Positions 34,133 to 35,779 of a DNA stretch of 35,779 nt are shown piece after piece. Origin of the DNA: Firmicutes bacterium CAG:534. GTDB taxonomy: Bacteria; Bacillota; Clostridia; Lachnospirales; Lachnospiraceae. The notes under the pieces are model-generated. The model was not told where the DNA came from. It made no database searches and worked only from the letters and a program-made list of their open reading frames with translations. A program made the translations under genes and the position numbers. Numbering within the stretch: the first letter of the stretch is position 1; the number at the start of each line of letters is the position of its first letter. The stretch lies in contig FR894500.1 of NCBI GenBank assembly GCA_000436115.1, forward strand, positions 1 to 35,779, written 5' to 3'.

Positions 34133-34687
34133 ATGGATAGACATATTAAGGCTCCCCTGGACGAAGGGACGGCAGCAGAATTAAAAAGCGGAGATTACGT
34201 TTATATTACCGGAACCATTTATACGGCAAGAGATGCTGCTCATAAAAGAATGTATGAGACTCTGGCAGAGGGAAAAGAACTGCCCTTTGATCTGAAAAAC
34301 AACATGATCTATTACATGGGGCCTTCACCTGCAAGGGAAGGCAGACCGATCGGATCAGCAGGGCCCACAACTGCCAGCAGAATGGATAAGTATACGCCCG
34401 CGCTGCTGGATCTTGGACTAAAAGGGATGATCGGCAAAGGAAAACGCTCCGAAAATGTGAGACAATCGGTAATGAAAAACGGTGCGGTTTATTTTGCGGC
34501 AGTGGGCGGTGCAGGAGCGCTTCTTTCCAAGGCGATCGTAAGCTCAGAGGTGATCGCATATGAGGATCTGGGTACGGAGGCCATTCGTAAGCTGGAGGTC
34601 AGGGATTTTCCAGTTATTGTTGTGATTGACAGCAAAGGCGACAATTTGTATGAAACTGCTGTGAAAGCATACCAGATGGAAAAATAG
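34133..34687 (+). CDS. Fumarate / L-tartrate hydratase class I, beta subunit
   Basis: 184 residues. C-terminal domain (swivelling, substrate-closing) of the class I hydro-lyase. Motifs include YITGTIYTARDAAHKRM, YYMGPSPAREGRPIGSAGPTT and the KGKRSENVRQ segment; family residues Arg/His that bind the substrate carboxylates are likely in these. Gap of 15 bases after the alpha gene, with AGAGGAAA before the ATG. Full length for the family, no truncation seen. Confidence 0.92.
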   Translation: MDRHIKAPLDEGTAAELKSGDYVYITGTIYTARDAAHKRMYETLAEGKELPFDLKNNMIYYMGPSPAREGRPIGSAGPTTASRMDKYTPALLDLGLKGMIGKGKRSENVRQSVMKNGAVYFAAVGGAGALLSKAIVSSEVIAYEDLGTEAIRKLEVRDFPVIVVIDSKGDNLYETAVKAYQMEK

Positions 34688-34709
34688 GAAGCTATAAGGC
34701 GAGGAAGAT

Positions 34710-35426
34710 ATGAGAATAGCATTAATGGTGTTACGGCTTTTTTGGGTGGCTCCTTATTATGTGTTGAGGATATGGTGGTGCGGTATCAGCAAGAAGATCA
34801 GCTTTCCCCAGGCATTTGACTATATTAAGATGGTAACCAAAAAAGCAAACAGAGCCGGAAGAGTAACGGTAGAGGCTTACGGACTTGAAAATCTCCCAAA
34901 GGAAGATGGATTTGTGTTTTTCCCAAACCATCAGGGACTGTTTGACGTACTTGCAATGCTGGACACCTGCCCCCGCCCTTTCTCTTTTGTCTTTAAAAAG
35001 GAAGTAGCCAATGTGATTTTGCTGAAGCAGGTCATTCGAGCGCTGGGCGCATATTGTATGGACAGGGAGGACATCAGACAATCCATGCAGGTGATCAGTG
35101 CAGTGACCCAGGATGTAAAAAACGGCAAAAACTTTCTGATTTTTCCGGAGGGAACCAGGAGTAAAAACGGAAACCAGCTTTTGGAATTCAAAGGAGGCAG
35201 TTTTAAAAGCGCTACCCGGGCAAAATGTCCTATTGTCCCCTGCGCTCTGATAGATGCTTTTAAACCCTTTGATGAAAAAAGTATCCGGCCGGTTACGGTG
35301 AAAGTGATTTATATGAAGCCTCTATATTATGAAGAGTATAAGGACATGAAGACAGTAGAGATCGCTGCGGAGGTAAAGCGCAGGATCGAAGAAACAATCA
35401 GGCAGTATTGCGGCATGGCCGTATAA
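34710..35426 (+). CDS. plsC: 1-acyl-sn-glycerol-3-phosphate acyltransferase (PlsC)
   Basis: 238 residues. Makes phosphatidic acid from lysophosphatidic acid. Hallmarks: HX4D motif NHQGLFD (His74, Asp79), FPEGTR (145-150) and the later IVPCALIDAFKPF. A short N-terminal hydrophobic stretch (MRIALMVLRLFWVAPYYVL) anchors it to the membrane. GGCGAGGA precedes the ATG. It follows the hydratase genes by 22 bases. Confidence 0.93.
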   Translation: MRIALMVLRLFWVAPYYVLRIWWCGISKKISFPQAFDYIKMVTKKANRAGRVTVEAYGLENLPKEDGFVFFPNHQGLFDVLAMLDTCPRPFSFVFKKEVANVILLKQVIRALGAYCMDREDIRQSMQVISAVTQDVKNGKNFLIFPEGTRSKNGNQLLEFKGGSFKSATRAKCPIVPCALIDAFKPFDEKSIRPVTVKVIYMKPLYYEEYKDMKTVEIAAEVKRRIEETIRQYCGMAV

Positions 35427-35448
35427 TCCAGTTAATCACAAAAAAGCA

Positions 35449-35477
35449 TTGACAAACAAAAGGTGCTTGGGTATAAT
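35449..35477 (+). promoter_or_regulatory. Consensus promoter of tRNA-Ser
   Basis: Perfect TTGACA (35449-35454), 17-base spacer and perfect TATAAT (35472-35477). The start would be near 35484. Confidence 0.9.
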
Positions 35478-35483
35478 AATTTT

Positions 35484-35531
35484 TGCGTTGTTAAAACGCA
35501 CAACTGAATATTGGCAGCGACGTAATTCAGT
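35484..35531 (+). other. Two inverted repeats in the tRNA-Ser leader
   Basis: TGCGTT/AACGCA (35484-35489, 35495-35500) and ACTGAAT/ATTCAGT (35503-35509, 35525-35531) lie between the promoter and the tRNA 5' end. The first sits at the predicted 5' end of the transcript. They may help RNase P processing. Confidence 0.5.
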
Positions 35532-35535
35532 GTAT

Positions 35536-35623
35536 GGAGAAATACTCAAGAGGCTGAAGAGGCGCCCCTGCTAAGGGTGTAGGTCGGGCAACCGGCGCGA
35601 GGGTTCAAATCCCTCTTTCTCCG
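35536..35623 (+). tRNA. tRNA-Ser(GCT)
   Basis: 88 bases with a long variable arm (GTAGGTCGGGCAACCGGCGC), as in class II tRNAs. Acceptor GGAGAAA pairs with TTTCTCC; discriminator G. Anticodon stem-loop CGCCC-CTGCTAA-GGGTG, anticodon GCT, decodes AGC/AGT. CCA is not encoded. Confidence 0.95.
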
Positions 35624-35638
35624 TTTAGCTGCTAATAA

Positions 35639-35669
35639 AAAAGTATCGCATTTGCGGTACTTTTGTTTT
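35639..35669 (+). terminator. Rho-independent terminator of tRNA-Ser
   Basis: AAAAGTATCGC pairs with GCGGTACTTTT (one G-T pair) around a 4-base loop, followed by GTTTT. Confidence 0.85.
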
Positions 35670-35715
35670 ATACCAAGGATTTTACCAGTAGACCCGTAAT
35701 TCTATGAAAAAAATA

Positions 35716-35745
35716 TTGACAAGCATTTAAATACGGTGCTATAAT
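35716..35745 (+). promoter_or_regulatory. Promoter reading out of the window
   Basis: TTGACA (35716-35721), 18-base spacer, TATAAT (35740-35745). The gene it serves lies beyond the right end. Confidence 0.8.
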
Positions 35746-35751
35746 GAAAAT

Positions 35752-35773
35752 CCACCGCCAAAGAGGCGAGTGG
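35752..35773 (+). other. Leader hairpin at the right edge
   Basis: CCACCGCC (35752-35759) pairs with GGCG and GTGG with one bulged A. It lies at the 5' end of the next transcript; the end of the window cuts it off. Confidence 0.4.
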
Positions 35774-35779
35774 AGTTTT

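Overview
The window looks like chromosomal DNA of a spore-forming, flagellated Clostridia species, most likely a Lachnospiraceae gut bacterium. This rests on the mix of gene types: BofA and a YaaL/DUF2508 protein, flagellin with FliS, a Clostridia-type Tad pilus locus (Flp pilin, DUF5702, DUF6382-FHA), two-subunit class I fumarase-type hydratase genes, strong GGAGG-type ribosome binding sites and moderate GC content. I see no transposase, integrase, CRISPR array or rRNA gene. Species cannot be fixed from the sequence alone.

Layout. Positions 1-1540 hold the 3' end of a zinc-ribbon-like protein gene and a His/Cys-loop heavy-metal exporter, closed by a two-way terminator. Positions 1577-5327 hold a leftward GH113-like glycoside hydrolase and ABC exporter pair, divergent from an AraC-type regulator; a 13-bp direct repeat lies in the shared promoter region. 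Positions 5423-8593 encode a 1056-residue PAS-GGDEF-GAF-(Cys-rich PAS-like)-GGDEF-EAL protein, probably a c-di-GMP phosphodiesterase. A leftward tRNA-Lys(CTT) and the rightward tatD-rsmA pair share a perfectly symmetric, interlocked double promoter at 8831-8875. Next come a 914-residue TPR/acidic/degenerate AAA+ protein and glgB.

Positions 15347-20017 form a small flagellar island: a sigma-D-like promoter, a 1003-residue protein with a FliK-like C-terminus, flagellin and FliS. It is followed by divergent yaaL and bofA. These two are co-oriented neighbours in Bacillus.

Positions 20879-29823 form a ten-gene Tad/Flp pilus locus behind a strong promoter: TadZ-like, TadA/CpaF ATPase, TadB, TadC with a large inserted domain, Flp prepilin, DUF5702 protein, TadE-like protein with two Cys-rich repeats, prepilin peptidase, a minor pseudopilin and a DUF6382-FHA membrane protein. 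Many genes overlap by a few bases, which points to translational coupling. Three proteins carry a G|xxxxE prepilin-type motif next to the peptidase that would cut them.

Positions 29905-35426 are mostly metabolic: an AT-rich acyltransferase-3, MgtC/SapB, a flavodoxin-like/SCP2 fusion, a HIT protein, fumarate/tartrate hydratase alpha and beta subunits, and PlsC. The window closes with tRNA-Ser(GCT) and a further promoter that points out of the window.

The regulatory parts (c-di-GMP enzyme, flagellar genes, Tad pilus) would fit a motile-to-attached switch, but that link is inference. The most unusual items are the symmetric double promoter, the sigma-D promoter whose start site falls inside a terminator hairpin, the two proteins with decayed P-loops, the FliK-like giant and the Cys-repeat pseudopilin.
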